Origin: Thermoguttaceae bacterium
Lineage (GTDB): Bacteria > Planctomycetota > Planctomycetia > Pirellulales > Thermoguttaceae
Length of the DNA: 39,341 nucleotides
Reading direction: 5' to 3'
Assembly (NCBI GenBank): GCA_017407125.1
Contig: JAFQXE010000032.1
Span: forward strand, 1 to 39,341
Both the position numbers and the translations under genes were made by a program. This document shows positions 1-9,562 of this stretch, piece by piece (positions within the stretch are counted from its first letter, which is position 1; each line of letters begins with the position of its first letter). A model generated the notes under the pieces. That model was given only the letters and a program-made list of their open reading frames with translations. It made no database searches and was not told the DNA's origin.

Positions 1-1
1 C

Positions 2-144
2 GCTTGAAAAAACTTTCGGTCGCCAGCAAGCTGGCTCCCTTTTAGGGAAGTTTTTTCAAGTTTAATTAAGAGGGGAAAACCTTTTTTGAAAAAAAGGTTC
101 TTCCCCTCAAACTCCCCTTTCCAAAAAACTTTAGTAAGGGGGAG
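2..144. repeat. Hairpin-rich non-coding left edge
   Basis: No gene is visible in positions 1-272. Three successive inverted repeats are seen. CTTGAAAAAACTT (about 3-15) pairs with its complement at 48-60, with a smaller GCCAGC/GCTGGC hairpin inside. GAGGGGAA plus a following T-rich arm (70-87) pairs with 90-108. CTCCCCTT (112-119) pairs with 136-144 with one extra G. This may be the 3' end of a gene beyond the window, or a small repeat element. I see no coding potential here. Confidence 0.5.
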
Positions 145-272
145 AAAAAAGCGACCAACGGGAGCGATTATAATACGTCTCGCGCGGCAGCGCGGATTGG
201 GAGCGGCGCCTCGCCGCCCGTCGAATCCGTTAAATCCGTGTGCGGACTGACCCGCTCACAACCAACGCGCCG

Positions 273-1280
273 CTAAAAGTGCGCGATCGCCGCGTTCGGG
301 CAGGCGGTTTTCATGTTGGGGGTTAAGTCCGTGGAAATCTTGCCTGATACAAGCAGAAGCAGATCGCTGGAAACGTTTTGAATAAACGGGTTGTCCCATT
401 GCTGCGGTCCGTGCCCGAAAGCGGAATAGGCGGAAACGCCCTTACCTTCTTTTCGCGCCCAGACGACCGGGTACGGCGGACGGTTGTAACAGTCGCCCTT
501 CATCCCATCCGTGTTGAGCGTCAAATAGACGTGCATGTCCGGGTTGAGGTTTTTCAGACAGTACCATTCTTCAAAAACTCGATACTTCTTTTCCGGAATG
601 GCTTTCAAACACGGCAGCTCGACCGGGTCGGCAAAGACAACCTCGGCTTCCTGCTGCGGTCCGTGGATGATAAACTGCCCGCCTACCAGTTTGGTAAACG
701 GAGTAACAATTTCCACCGGGTCGTTGGCGTAGATTTCTTCCGTTGCTTTGCTGACGTACGCCGTTCCGTTACAGCGCCACGAATCGGTTGTCGGATGAAG
801 CGACAGCAACCCTACCCCGGCGCGAACGGCGTCGACCAGCTTTTCCTGCGTCCCAGCGGGAACCGGATTCCCGGGACAGCGCGGGTTGCGGACATACAGA
901 TCTCCGCTGGTATACAAAATAATCGCGCTGTACTGCGTCAGGTCTTCCGCAAAGACGTTTCCGTCTTTGGTGCAAACGACGTCCAAACCGTTCTTCTCGC
1001 CGAACGCTTTGAAAAACGACCCGCATTTACCGGGTTTGCCGTCGACGTCGCGAGTCGGGTCGTGAATGTACCCGGAACTGTAATCGTAGTACAGAACTTT
1101 CTTTTTAGGCTCTTGAGCCAGCAGCGGAGCGCCCGACAAGGTCGGTTCCTGATTGGACGTGGGTTGCGCCGAAACGGGCTTTTTCGGAAGCAAAACATTT
1201 TCCTGTCCGCATGCGTGGCTCGCCTTGAACGCCAGCGCGCTGGAAAGAGCCGTCCATTTTAAAAATTGTCGTCGTTTCAT
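273..1280 (-). CDS. ThuA-like domain protein, exported
   Basis: A 335-residue exported protein. The N-terminus has a Tat-like signal (MKRRQFLKW) followed by a hydrophobic stretch up to about residue 25. Residues about 60-315 resemble the ThuA/trehalose-utilisation fold, a class I glutamine amidotransferase-like flavodoxin fold. They include an opening beta strand (KVLYYDYSSGYIHD), a conserved GVGLLSLHPTTDSW loop (about 155-168) and a closing GKGVSAYSAFGHGPQQW (about 280-296). In Planctomycetota these proteins are common beside Gfo/Idh/MocA oxidoreductases and sugar isomerases and are thought to act in carbohydrate breakdown. No enzymatic reaction is firmly assigned. It starts 16 nt after the stop of the upstream metallophosphatase gene, so co-transcription is likely. 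No Shine-Dalgarno is seen. The family call is fairly firm; the substrate is unknown. Confidence 0.8.
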   Translation of the reverse strand: MKRRQFLKWTALSSALAFKASHACGQENVLLPKKPVSAQPTSNQEPTLSGAPLLAQEPKKKVLYYDYSSGYIHDPTRDVDGKPGKCGSFFKAFGEKNGLDVVCTKDGNVFAEDLTQYSAIILYTSGDLYVRNPRCPGNPVPAGTQEKLVDAVRAGVGLLSLHPTTDSWRCNGTAYVSKATEEIYANDPVEIVTPFTKLVGGQFIIHGPQQEAEVVFADPVELPCLKAIPEKKYRVFEEWYCLKNLNPDMHVYLTLNTDGMKGDCYNRPPYPVVWARKEGKGVSAYSAFGHGPQQWDNPFIQNVSSDLLLLVSGKISTDLTPNMKTACPNAAIAHF

Positions 1281-1296
1281 GATAATGTTACAATTA

Positions 1297-3312
1297 CTAC
1301 TCGCTAATCGCTTTGATCTGTTTCGGCGTCAGCGCCCAGCTGTAGATTCGAGCGTAGGCGATTGAGCCGGGGAAGAAGAACTCGCCGGTTCCTCTGCCGG
1401 AAATGTCCGAGCCGATGCAGAACGCCCGGCTGTTCGGATTCGCCGTGTACGTAATGGGACCAGACACCGGTTTTCGCGCCTTTTCCACGCCGTTGAGGTA
1501 CAGGACAACCGCTTTCCCGTCGTAGACGCATACGGCGGTATAGTATTTGCCAGCCTCAATGGGCGCGCTGAGAATCTGGTACTGATGGTTGATGTGAATC
1601 CAGACGTTAAGAACCTTCTTGGCGCCGTCGACGCTGAAATTGAACCCGCCGGTCTGGGTGTTGCCAAAGAGCGTCATGGGGCGCGGCTCCATCTTTTCCA
1701 GCTTGAACTTGGCGGAATAGGAAACGGCGTTTGTCAGACGGGAATACTCTTCCTCCGTAAAGCGGACTCGGCAATAGTTCGTCGCGCCGTCAAAGGCGGC
1801 AACGACGACGCCGGCGGCTGCGTCTGTGACAAACGAGGGCGAGCCGACAACCTCAACCGTCTTTTGCGTCTTTCGCAGGTTGACCGGCGCGTTGACCGGA
1901 CCGTCTGGAGTGAAAGAGACGTTCAGGACGTTGGCGTCCGGCTTCTCTGCATTCTGGTCGACGCATTCTTCCGGATCGGCGGGCGTGGCAAACGTCCCTT
2001 CCAGCTTCTTTTCCGATTCCTTTCCGAAGCAGTTCATCGCTGTAACAGAGAACCTGTACTGAGAATTCCAGTTCAAATTGTTGAGCGTAACAGTCAGGGA
2101 ATCCGGCGCGTCGTTGTAATAGTACTGTGACCACTCGTATTGACTCGGCTGAGCAATCCACTTCTCGGCGTCCGCCGGAGCGGATTTGTCGCGTCGGGAA
2201 ATGTCGATTCTGTACGAATGGACGATGCTCTCGTGAACGTCCCATTTCGCCTGCGGGAACGTGAGTGTCGCGGTAACGGGCGTTGTATTTACGACCGTTG
2301 CCGCAGCGTCGTCCGCCCAGTGCGGGGGGAGGCTTGTCTGGTAACGATCGGCGGTATAGATGTACTTGTCGACCGCGCCGGGCTGAGCGACGACGTAAAC
2401 GCAGTCAAAGAATTTGTTTGTTACAGCGTCGTAAAGTTTCAAAACGACGCTGTTGTCAGCATGAATTTCCATGACGTAAACGTTGCCGGCGTTTCGGAAT
2501 TTCGGGTCTCGATCCAGATGCGGGGCAGGCATGCCGAAATAGCTCATCGTGCCGGTTCCGAAAATGGCATACTCTTTCTGCCAGGCGGAACGCGGGTCTG
2601 TGATTGGGCAGTGCGAATGCCCGGCGAAGTCGATCAGACGCGGGTAGTTTTTCAGCAGTTCCGCAAGGTCGTTCGTGCCCCAGCGTTCGCTGCCGTAAAC
2701 GGTGTTGCGAACCGGGTAATGCTGAATGAGGAAAACCGGCTTGTTCGCGTCGGCGGCGCAGGCGGCGTCGAGCTGTTCTTTCAGCCACGGCAGAGCGTAC
2801 TGATAGTCGCCGTCTTTCATCGTGCCTTTTTCGCAGGAAAGCGTGATGAACTGGAACCCGTTGATTTCAACGCGCTGGTTGGCGGGCTGTTCAAAAAGCT
2901 CTTCCCAAAGTTGACGGTTTCCGCCCCAGTGGTCGTGGTTTCCCATGCAGAAAACCCATTTCGTTTCCGGCTTGAGATACTTTTTGAGCGAATCGCGAAG
3001 CAGACCGCTTTGATCGACTCTGCCGTTGTCGGACATATCGCCGCCGATCATCATGATGTCAAAATTCTTGTACGGCTGCGACGCGGAATACTCGTTGACG
3101 AACTGGATCATGCGTTCAATGCGTTCGACTTCCTCTGTACGCCGGTTCTTATAATGGACGTCGCTGACGATAGCCGCGCGAAGAACGACGTCGTCTGGGG
3201 AATCGGCGAAAACGCTGCGGGGAACGAAAAACAGACCGGCTGACGCGGCAGCCGCGGTCAGAAAACTACGTCGGGAGAATATCTGAGGGTTAAGGGATTT
3301 TTTTGTATTCAT
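1297..3312 (-). CDS. Tat-exported metallophosphatase with FN3 and LamG-like domains
   Basis: A 671-residue secreted protein. A Tat signal (SRRSFLTAA, residues 13-21) ends near the AFAD-like cut at about 36. A calcineurin-type metallophosphoesterase domain covers about 45-260, with the metal ligand motifs DVH (51-53), GGDMSDNG (90-97), GNHDH (124-128), an HYP histidine near 198 and GHSHC (231-235). A fibronectin type III-like stretch (about 340-445, ending NSQYRFSVTAMN) follows. The C-terminal third (about 480-671) is a LamG/concanavalin-like beta sandwich (YYTAVCVYDGKAVVLYLNG). It probably removes phosphate from an extracytoplasmic ester while the sandwich domain binds glycan; the substrate is unknown. 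The ThuA-like gene follows 16 nt downstream. The start shows no clear Shine-Dalgarno, but the Tat motif sits in the right place. Confidence 0.85.
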   Translation of the reverse strand: MNTKKSLNPQIFSRRSFLTAAAASAGLFFVPRSVFADSPDDVVLRAAIVSDVHYKNRRTEEVERIERMIQFVNEYSASQPYKNFDIMMIGGDMSDNGRVDQSGLLRDSLKKYLKPETKWVFCMGNHDHWGGNRQLWEELFEQPANQRVEINGFQFITLSCEKGTMKDGDYQYALPWLKEQLDAACAADANKPVFLIQHYPVRNTVYGSERWGTNDLAELLKNYPRLIDFAGHSHCPITDPRSAWQKEYAIFGTGTMSYFGMPAPHLDRDPKFRNAGNVYVMEIHADNSVVLKLYDAVTNKFFDCVYVVAQPGAVDKYIYTADRYQTSLPPHWADDAAATVVNTTPVTATLTFPQAKWDVHESIVHSYRIDISRRDKSAPADAEKWIAQPSQYEWSQYYYNDAPDSLTVTLNNLNWNSQYRFSVTAMNCFGKESEKKLEGTFATPADPEECVDQNAEKPDANVLNVSFTPDGPVNAPVNLRKTQKTVEVVGSPSFVTDAAAGVVVAAFDGATNYCRVRFTEEEYSRLTNAVSYSAKFKLEKMEPRPMTLFGNTQTGGFNFSVDGAKKVLNVWIHINHQYQILSAPIEAGKYYTAVCVYDGKAVVLYLNGVEKARKPVSGPITYTANPNSRAFCIGSDISGRGTGEFFFPGSIAYARIYSWALTPKQIKAISE

Positions 3313-3458
3313 GTTTTTATCTTGAAATTTGTGTAAACAAGGAATATGTCGTTAGCGCCTGGCGGTGAGCGGAACAGGGTCGTCAGCTAAAATAAAGCGC
3401 CCGTCTCTGAGCGCCTTATATATCTCAACTATAATTCGACATAAATAGTCCCTCAAGT

Positions 3459-4832
3459 CTACTGAGGCTTATTGAAGTTGTTGTCGGCAAACGGACTCGT
3501 TACGCCGGGAATGGCGATGTTGTAGAGTTCGTATTTGCCGTTTCGCAGTTCTTCGATTGCCTGTTGCAGGAACTTCTCTTTCTCTTCCGGGTTGTTGTAA
3601 TCGAATTTCGGCTGAACCGGGGCGGGAGAATCCAGCGTCAGTTTTTCGTGATTCTCGTAGATCATCAAAGCGGGACCTTTGTTGACGGCGTCGTCCCATT
3701 TAACCACCTGTCCGGAATAGGACGCCATGCGTCCCATGATCGCGGTCATGCAGGAATGAGCGGCGTACCAGCCTTCGTTATACGGTTTGCCTTCGCGAAT
3801 CGCCTTGCACAGATCCTGATGTTCGTTGTCGAACGGATTGCCTTTGCGACCGCCGCGAGCGGTAACGTCTCCGCCGCCTTTGGTTCCGCGAACGTTTTCG
3901 TAGACCGCGCCCCACGCCCCTTGAACGTGTCGGCATTGCGAGAACATCTTTCTGCCGTCGGCGTAGGTGAATTCAACGCGGTGATGGTCGTAGATTTGAC
4001 CGTAGTCAACGCTGTTTTTGCGAACCTCGCGCCCGGCGATGGAGTTGGCGGAAACCGGGTGAAACATGGGATCGCCTTTGCCGAGGAACCAGTTGCCGAT
4101 ATCCAGGTTGTGAACGTGCTGTTCGCAAATGTGGTCGCCGCAGAGCCAGTTGAAGTAGTACCAGTTTCTTATCTGATATGCCATTTCCGACTCGTTTTCA
4201 ACGCGATTGCGAACCCGGGCGCCGCCGCTGTTCCAGCACACAATAGCGTAAATCAGATCGCCGTACTTGTTGTCGACGCAGATTTCCTTGAACCCTTGTT
4301 CGTATTTGCCGTCGTGATGTCTCTGCAGCCCCACGCCGACAGCCAGCCCTTTTTCGTCTGCAATCTTGTTGACTTCCATGAGCATTCTGTACCCGGGCGC
4401 GTCAACGCAGCACGGCTTTTCCATAAAGACGTTGTACCCTTTTTCAATCGCGTACTTGTAGTGAATCGGACGGAATCCCGGCGGGGTAGCGAGAATAGCA
4501 TATCGCGCGCCGTTTTGATATCCGTAGTCCAGCGCCTTGATAAACCCGTCGAACCCCCAGAACATGGCGTCTTCCGATAATTTCCAGCCAGCGCCCGCCT
4601 GTCTGGCGTTCTCTTCGTGCATGTCCGCGCAGGCGATAAGCTGAGTATTAGGCGCGGTCAAAAAGTTGGCGACAGCGCCGCGACCTCGACCGCCGCACCC
4701 GACGACAACGGCTTTGATGGTTTCATCGGTTCCTGCTCCGTGCGCCAGCTGAGCCGTGCTCAAAGTCATAGCCGCGGCGGAAGCCGATAGTATGGACGAC
4801 GTCCTGAGAAAATCTCGACGGGTTGGTTTCAT
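3459..4832 (-). CDS. Tat-exported Gfo/Idh/MocA family oxidoreductase
   Basis: A 457-residue NAD(P)-dependent sugar or cyclitol dehydrogenase-type protein. It has a Tat signal (TRRDFLRTS), a Rossmann nucleotide-binding motif VVVGCGGRGRG (about 42-52) and the family EKPCCVD signature (about 138-144) whose lysine is the usual catalytic residue. I place the start at 4832, not at the upstream in-frame ATG at 4847. The sequence AAGGAG overlaps that upstream ATG and sits 6-7 nt before the 4832 ATG, where a ribosome-binding site belongs. Exported members with Tat signals are abundant in Planctomycetota and are thought to oxidise sugars with a tightly bound cofactor. A promoter is visible at 4970-4998, giving a leader of about 130 nt that carries an inverted repeat. 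Substrate unknown. Confidence 0.88.
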   Translation of the reverse strand: MKPTRRDFLRTSSILSASAAAMTLSTAQLAHGAGTDETIKAVVVGCGGRGRGAVANFLTAPNTQLIACADMHEENARQAGAGWKLSEDAMFWGFDGFIKALDYGYQNGARYAILATPPGFRPIHYKYAIEKGYNVFMEKPCCVDAPGYRMLMEVNKIADEKGLAVGVGLQRHHDGKYEQGFKEICVDNKYGDLIYAIVCWNSGGARVRNRVENESEMAYQIRNWYYFNWLCGDHICEQHVHNLDIGNWFLGKGDPMFHPVSANSIAGREVRKNSVDYGQIYDHHRVEFTYADGRKMFSQCRHVQGAWGAVYENVRGTKGGGDVTARGGRKGNPFDNEHQDLCKAIREGKPYNEGWYAAHSCMTAIMGRMASYSGQVVKWDDAVNKGPALMIYENHEKLTLDSPAPVQPKFDYNNPEEKEKFLQQAIEELRNGKYELYNIAIPGVTSPFADNNFNKPQ

Positions 4833-4869
4833 TGCAAACTCCTTCATCTAACGGGTGGGGGGAATAAAA

Positions 4870-4948
4870 AATGAATGAACAGCGCGCTTGCTGGAATTCG
4901 TCTTGTTATTAGAAAGCGCCGCCCTCAGTCTCAGAGCGTTCATTCATT
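4870..4948 (-). promoter_or_regulatory. Inverted repeat in the leader of the oxidoreductase gene
   Basis: AATGAATGAAC (4870-4880) is exactly complementary to GTTCATTCATT (4938-4948). Inside, GCGCTT and AAGCGC can also pair. On the minus-strand transcript the closing arm is followed by a T-rich run (CATTTTTTATTCC), so the leader could fold as an attenuator-like hairpin. No riboswitch family was recognised. Confidence 0.45.
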
Positions 4949-4969
4949 ACTGTATTTATCTTTATATTA

Positions 4970-4998
4970 TTTTTAACATAATCAAAAATGGATTGCAA
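4970..4998 (-). promoter_or_regulatory. Sigma70-type promoter for the oxidoreductase gene
   Basis: On the minus strand TTGCAA (4993-4998) is followed after 17 nt by TAAAAA (4970-4975), preceded by TG as in an extended -10. It lies about 138 nt upstream of the 4832 start and reads into the leader hairpin. Confidence 0.55.
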
Positions 4999-5052
4999 GA
5001 CTTTCCAGAGATTTTTGGAGATTTTTTCTATGGAGAGCGCCGCCTCGAAACT

Positions 5053-6597
5053 CTATTTAACCGTAAACTCTTTGGTCTGCGTCTGACCGTTTTTGTCCGT
5101 CCAGGTCGCCTTGTATTTGCCTTTGAATCCGCGGAATTGAAGCGTGACATTTTCGGCGTCCGCCTTCTGAACGAAGTTCGTTTTCCATTCCTCGTTGATG
5201 AGTTTGTTTAAGGCGAAATAAAACGGCTTCGGCTCCATGTCGCGGGTGAAGATCCCGAACCTGGATTCACCCGGCCAGCCGCATCCATCGACGACACTCC
5301 ACAGCGTAATTCCCATGATTTCCGGAACGCTGAACCACATCCGATACAAATCCCGGGCGATGATCGCCTGGACTGCCTTGCCTTTTTCGTCTTCACTGGG
5401 CATGGGGACGGTCACTTCGCTAATGTGGATCGGACGTCCATTGGACGCCAGCAGCTTCATCGTGCTCATGATTCCTTCTGGAGTCATCTTCACGCCGCCG
5501 ACGGAAGAAACGACTTTACCGGCGGCAATGTCTAGCGCGTTCTGCGGTTTTACCATGTGCATTTGCGACCCGACGATGTCGATTTTCGCGCCGTGGGCGA
5601 TGAGGTCTTTCACCTGATTGACGTAATTCTGATTGTTTGCGTAGTCGTTGATAACCAGTTGAACGGACTCCGGGAAAACTTCCTGAGCGTTTTTGAACGA
5701 ATTATACGTATAGTCTCCCGGCATGGAGTGCCTGTAACAAGGGCTTTTGGTTACTTTGTCGCCTGTAACCGCGTTTCCGTGGTAATCTACCGAGCTTTCG
5801 TTGACCACGTCCCAGCTGTCGAGCGTTCCCTTGTAATGCTCAGCCAGCATGCGGATGCGGTTCCAGTACAGCTCGTTCATGGAATCGAAATAATTCGGTC
5901 CCAGCTTGTAAATTTCTTCCGGCGACATCGTCCCGGGCTGATTATAGATTTGTTTGTAGGCTTTAAGAAGAACCTCGCGCTCTTCCGGGAACGGATTGGA
6001 AGCGTAGTCAAAAAGCCATATTGGACGCCCATCGTTTCGATCTCCCCAAATGATCGTGTGCCCGTGCATACGGATCCCCTTGGACTTACAGAATTCAACG
6101 ACCTCGTCCGTCGCCGGGCGGCGCCAGTGCGGTTGCTTTTTGGGGTTTTCGACGTGATTCCAAAACTCTTCCGTGTCCCTTTCTTCGGTTTTGAAACGGG
6201 GTTTCCCCGGCTCCATTTCAAAAGATTTCCAGTAAAACGGAATCGTCGCAGAATTGAACAGCGTCCCGTAAAGAGCCTTGTATTTCTCGTTTCGTTCCGT
6301 CGTTCCGAGCTGATTGAAGTTATAAATATTCGCCCCGAAAAAGAACGCGTGCGTGAGCTGTTCGACTTGGACGTCCGTTCCCGGCTTGACGTCCGTCAGC
6401 TCGACGGTCGCGTCCGCTTTGCGATACTTCTCGATACGTTCGTCGATGGCTTTCTGAACGTCGTCGTTCCAAATCTGATAATAGGCGTCTGACATCACGC
6501 TCGGGTCCGGCTCCGCTGACGCCGGGTCAGTCTGAGCGACCGCCGACGCGGAAATCATTGTAACAGCAGCGGCAATTGATAAAAGCAGTTTTTTCAT
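5053..6597 (-). CDS. GH10 endo-1,4-beta-xylanase
   Basis: A 514-residue secreted glycoside hydrolase family 10 enzyme that cleaves internal beta-1,4 bonds of xylan. The start at 6597 (MKKLLLSIAAAVTM) gives a compact Sec signal peptide and has AAGGA about 11 nt upstream; the in-frame ATG at 6621 has no ribosome-binding site. The GH10 features are an entry strand FFFGANIYNFNQ, GHTIIWGDR in place of the usual GHTLVWH, the acid/base glutamate in WDVVNES (about residue 267) and the nucleophile glutamate in IHISEVTVP (about 394). The late motif ITLWSVVDGCGWPG is also present. No carbohydrate-binding module is attached. A short beta-rich tail (KYKATWTDKNGQTQTKEF) closes the protein. An extended -10 (TTGGTATAAA, minus strand, 6672-6681) may drive it. 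Confidence 0.92.
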   Translation of the reverse strand: MKKLLLSIAAAVTMISASAVAQTDPASAEPDPSVMSDAYYQIWNDDVQKAIDERIEKYRKADATVELTDVKPGTDVQVEQLTHAFFFGANIYNFNQLGTTERNEKYKALYGTLFNSATIPFYWKSFEMEPGKPRFKTEERDTEEFWNHVENPKKQPHWRRPATDEVVEFCKSKGIRMHGHTIIWGDRNDGRPIWLFDYASNPFPEEREVLLKAYKQIYNQPGTMSPEEIYKLGPNYFDSMNELYWNRIRMLAEHYKGTLDSWDVVNESSVDYHGNAVTGDKVTKSPCYRHSMPGDYTYNSFKNAQEVFPESVQLVINDYANNQNYVNQVKDLIAHGAKIDIVGSQMHMVKPQNALDIAAGKVVSSVGGVKMTPEGIMSTMKLLASNGRPIHISEVTVPMPSEDEKGKAVQAIIARDLYRMWFSVPEIMGITLWSVVDGCGWPGESRFGIFTRDMEPKPFYFALNKLINEEWKTNFVQKADAENVTLQFRGFKGKYKATWTDKNGQTQTKEFTVK

Positions 6598-6671
6598 GTT
6601 CTTGGATATCCTTGAAATCATTAGGCAGGAATACAGATCAGAGAACTCCCTGTTTCTCGATTAAACGTTAT

Positions 6672-6681
6672 TTTATACCAA
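6672..6681 (-). promoter_or_regulatory. Possible extended -10 promoter of the xylanase gene
   Basis: Minus-strand TTGGTATAAA, about 75 nt upstream of the xylanase start. No convincing -35 hexamer lies 16-18 nt further up, which is tolerated by extended -10 promoters. Confidence 0.35.
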
Positions 6682-6750
6682 TGAGAAACAAAAATCACTC
6701 CCCCCCAAGAAAAAATTCGCAGTCGCTTGCAGATTCACGCGCCGCCAAAG

Positions 6751-6777
6751 AAAAAAGCGGGAGGCGCCTCCCGCTTT
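6751..6777 (-). terminator. Intrinsic terminator of the Pmp-like PEP-CTERM gene
   Basis: GCGGGAGGC and GCCTCCCGC (6757-6774) form a perfect 9-bp, GC-rich self-complementary stem. Read on the minus strand it is followed directly by six T, about 55 nt after the stop of the 6833-9562 gene. Confidence 0.85.
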
Positions 6778-6786
6778 GCGTTATTA

Positions 6787-6830
6787 CGTTCGCTTCGCTC
6801 ACACCCACGGGTTTACACCCGTGGCTCGCC
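6787..6830 (-). repeat. REP-like repeat, copy A of a 44-bp inverted pair
   Basis: This 44-nt stretch is the reverse complement of 9794-9837 with a single mismatch. It contains the palindrome CCACGGGT / ACCCGTGG (6805-6824). Read on the minus strand the loop is GTAA and the palindrome is preceded by GGCGAG. It ends 2 nt from the stop codon of the neighbouring PEP-CTERM gene. Confidence 0.8.
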
Positions 6831-6832
6831 AA

Positions 6833-9562
6833 TTATTTTCGCTTACGCAAATAGAGCAAACCGCAAACGCCCAGCGCCAACAGCGCCCACGTCGACGGTT
6901 CCGGAACGGCGTTGGCGTCTACGGAAGCGTAAAGCGTATTGCCGATAAGGCTCAGATTCCAATAGTAATCGCTTTCGGGGGTCAAAAGTCCACTCCAGAA
7001 ATCAACGTTCGCCATGTCGCCTGTAAAACCGTCAGGCGATGTATTGACAATAAACGGATACGATGCGCCCGGCTGAAGGGAATCAATGGACAATTGGATG
7101 ATGGAATCAGAAGCGATATTAAACGAACTGGCGATGAGCGTGTCAAGGCCGGTCTCGTCCTTTTCGATTAACAGCGTAGACCCTGGATTCAACGTAAATG
7201 CATATTCGCCTTCTGCAAGGTCCGAGTCGTCAATAGTCAACGTTCCAACTGAATTGCCCGGCGAGAAAATTGCTGTTGAATAGTTCTCTGGACCAAGTTT
7301 TTCGCCTACAATCATAGCGCCTTTGAAATACTTTTGCATATCCAGACGTCCGGAAGAAACAACAAAGCTTTCCGCATCAACCAAACCTTCCAACGCAGTA
7401 TATAATCGCAATGTACCTTCGCCGGTCTTTTTAACTTCTCCCTTGTCGGTACTGTAAATTTTGAGCGAATCCAACAATATGGATGCGTCAGAACCTACGT
7501 TTAGTTCCAACGTTCCCGCGGAATCGGCTGTTCCAACGTTGAATGTACCGGTTAGCGAATCGATATAGTCTAAATTCGCTGTCAGCGAACCGCCGTTGGA
7601 AATATTAACATTAAAGAATTGATACTTATTGGTTGAATCGTTCGCGCGCCCGGCAATCGTTACTTGAGCCTGATTGATAACCGTAGCGGGTTTGTTCGTA
7701 TTATTCATATAAATGCCGCCGTCGAAGGAATACGTTCCGTTATCTTGGAAAGTAAGCCCTCCCGTACCGGACAAATAGAGGTCGTTTCCTGCATTTGTGT
7801 CGGTGGCGCTGTTACCGCTGAACTCGGCAACGACATTCTCGCCAGAGAATGTAACGCTGCCCGTGCAGTAAATTGCGCCGCCTTGTCCGTTTGTATAACC
7901 GCTGGCAGAGGCTTTATTTCCTGTAAAAGTAATACTCTTGGCAGACATTTCCAGACTACCAGCATAAACAGCGCCGCCAAGACGCGTCCCGGTGTTATTT
8001 GTAAATGAGATTATGTTAGCGTCGGAAAACTTAATCGCGCCGCCTGTGCTGATTCCGCCGCCTGTCGCGTTGTCATGATATGTTGTTGCTTTATTGTTTT
8101 GAAAATAAAAGTTTCCTGTTTTAAAAGTCATAGAGGAAGCGCCAATCGCTCCGCCGATATATTTAGCAGAATTATTTTTAAACGTTGTAACAGCATCGGC
8201 GCTTTTGCCTGTAATGGTAAGATTTGAACCGCTGATAGCGCCGCCGTCGTTGTCTGAAACGACATTGTTTTCAAACGTTATGGTTGTTCCGGTAATATTA
8301 AGCGCCTTGCTGCTTTCAACTCTAATGGCGGCTCCATATTGTTTTGCTTTATTTCCCGTAAATGAAATCGTATTTGCATCAATGGTAACGTTTCCTCCGT
8401 CAGCAAAAATACCGCCGCCTTTGCCATAATTCGTATTTCCAGATCTACCGGCAGTAGTTTCGTTGTTTTCAAATTTAACACTCTTGGCTGAAATTGAAAT
8501 GTCGCCAGTCGAATACATCGCGCCGGCTTTACTGGCTGACGTATTGTTTGTAAACGAAAGAGTATTGACGTTAGTAATAGTAATAGAATTCGCGTTAATA
8601 GCGCCCGCTCTGCCAGCAGTCTGAAAAGTAGTAAGCGTGTTGCTGTCAAAATAGAACGAACCGGTCGATAAATTCAAAGCGCCTGTACTGATAGCGCCTC
8701 CAATGCCTTTGGCGGTGTTACTTTGAAATGTCGTAGTTGAATTTTCGTCAATTCCGTTAATTGTTAAAGAACCGGAGTGAATCGCTCCGCCATCATTGTC
8801 TTTGGCAGTACTGCCGCTAAAAAGAATCGTGTTGCCAGTAATAGAAACCGATGAACCAGAGTGAATCGCGCCGCCGTGTTTTTGAGCGTAATTGTCTTTA
8901 AAAGTTAATGTATCTGCATTAATGGTCAAAGCGCCGTTAGTCATTCTGATTGCTCCGCCGTTTCTGGATGATGCGTTAGCGCGGTTGCTGTCAAAAACGA
9001 GTCCGTTCGTTGCTGTAATATTCAAATTTCCAGCGTTATCCAGACCAAATACGCCGCCGTCATGCTGAGCATTTTTAAAACCTGTAAAGGAGACGTTATT
9101 TGTATTGATGTTTAAGGTCAAATCAGGAGATGTGTGTATAAACAGACCAATCGCTTCAGAAACAGCGGATGCATTTCCTTGATAATCCAGATCCTGCAAA
9201 TTGATAGTGTATGTATGAACGCCGTTGTTGATGTTATAAAGCCGCCCCTGGTAAGCGTTAATGGTCTGTTTAACGCCAGCAGTGGCAGAACGAATCGTAA
9301 ACGTTTCAAGCGTTTGATCAATTCCTGAATTGTGCGTTGCCGTTCCGGAAAGTATAATGACGTCGCCTTCCGCGGCGCCGTCTGCCGTTTGAACAGTTGC
9401 AACGTCTGTTCCCGTAACAGTTCCAGATGTATTGGTACGAGAAACCGTATCCTGAGCGTTGACAAAGACCGTAAGAACTAAAACAGTCAGAATAGAAAAG
9501 AGAACCCGCTCAGATGTTAATATGTGGGGAAGGGAGGATACGCGGTTTCGAAGATTAGCCAT
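6833..9562 (-). CDS. PEP-CTERM surface protein with Pmp-like GGAI/FxxN repeats
   Basis: A 909-residue exported protein. The signal segment is the hydrophobic run at about 20-36 (LFSILTVLVLTVFVNAQ). Residues about 130-640 consist of some 13 degenerate repeats in which GGAI, GGAV or AGAM alternates with F(x)NN-type motifs (for example SFTNNTSASKAGAMYS). This is the pattern of the chlamydial polymorphic membrane protein repeat and implies a right-handed beta helix. About 200 further beta-strand-rich residues contain FSPGNSVGTLTI. The end is a PEP-CTERM signal, VPEPSTWALLALG, a hydrophobic segment and RKRK. Proteins with this signal are processed by an exosortase, which is not in this window. An AAGGAG lies 8 nt before the ATG. 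A surface or extracellular-matrix role is inferred; ligand unknown. Confidence 0.85.
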   Translation of the reverse strand: MANLRNRVSSLPHILTSERVLFSILTVLVLTVFVNAQDTVSRTNTSGTVTGTDVATVQTADGAAEGDVIILSGTATHNSGIDQTLETFTIRSATAGVKQTINAYQGRLYNINNGVHTYTINLQDLDYQGNASAVSEAIGLFIHTSPDLTLNINTNNVSFTGFKNAQHDGGVFGLDNAGNLNITATNGLVFDSNRANASSRNGGAIRMTNGALTINADTLTFKDNYAQKHGGAIHSGSSVSITGNTILFSGSTAKDNDGGAIHSGSLTINGIDENSTTTFQSNTAKGIGGAISTGALNLSTGSFYFDSNTLTTFQTAGRAGAINANSITITNVNTLSFTNNTSASKAGAMYSTGDISISAKSVKFENNETTAGRSGNTNYGKGGGIFADGGNVTIDANTISFTGNKAKQYGAAIRVESSKALNITGTTITFENNVVSDNDGGAISGSNLTITGKSADAVTTFKNNSAKYIGGAIGASSMTFKTGNFYFQNNKATTYHDNATGGGISTGGAIKFSDANIISFTNNTGTRLGGAVYAGSLEMSAKSITFTGNKASASGYTNGQGGAIYCTGSVTFSGENVVAEFSGNSATDTNAGNDLYLSGTGGLTFQDNGTYSFDGGIYMNNTNKPATVINQAQVTIAGRANDSTNKYQFFNVNISNGGSLTANLDYIDSLTGTFNVGTADSAGTLELNVGSDASILLDSLKIYSTDKGEVKKTGEGTLRLYTALEGLVDAESFVVSSGRLDMQKYFKGAMIVGEKLGPENYSTAIFSPGNSVGTLTIDDSDLAEGEYAFTLNPGSTLLIEKDETGLDTLIASSFNIASDSIIQLSIDSLQPGASYPFIVNTSPDGFTGDMANVDFWSGLLTPESDYYWNLSLIGNTLYASVDANAVPEPSTWALLALGVCGLLYLRKRK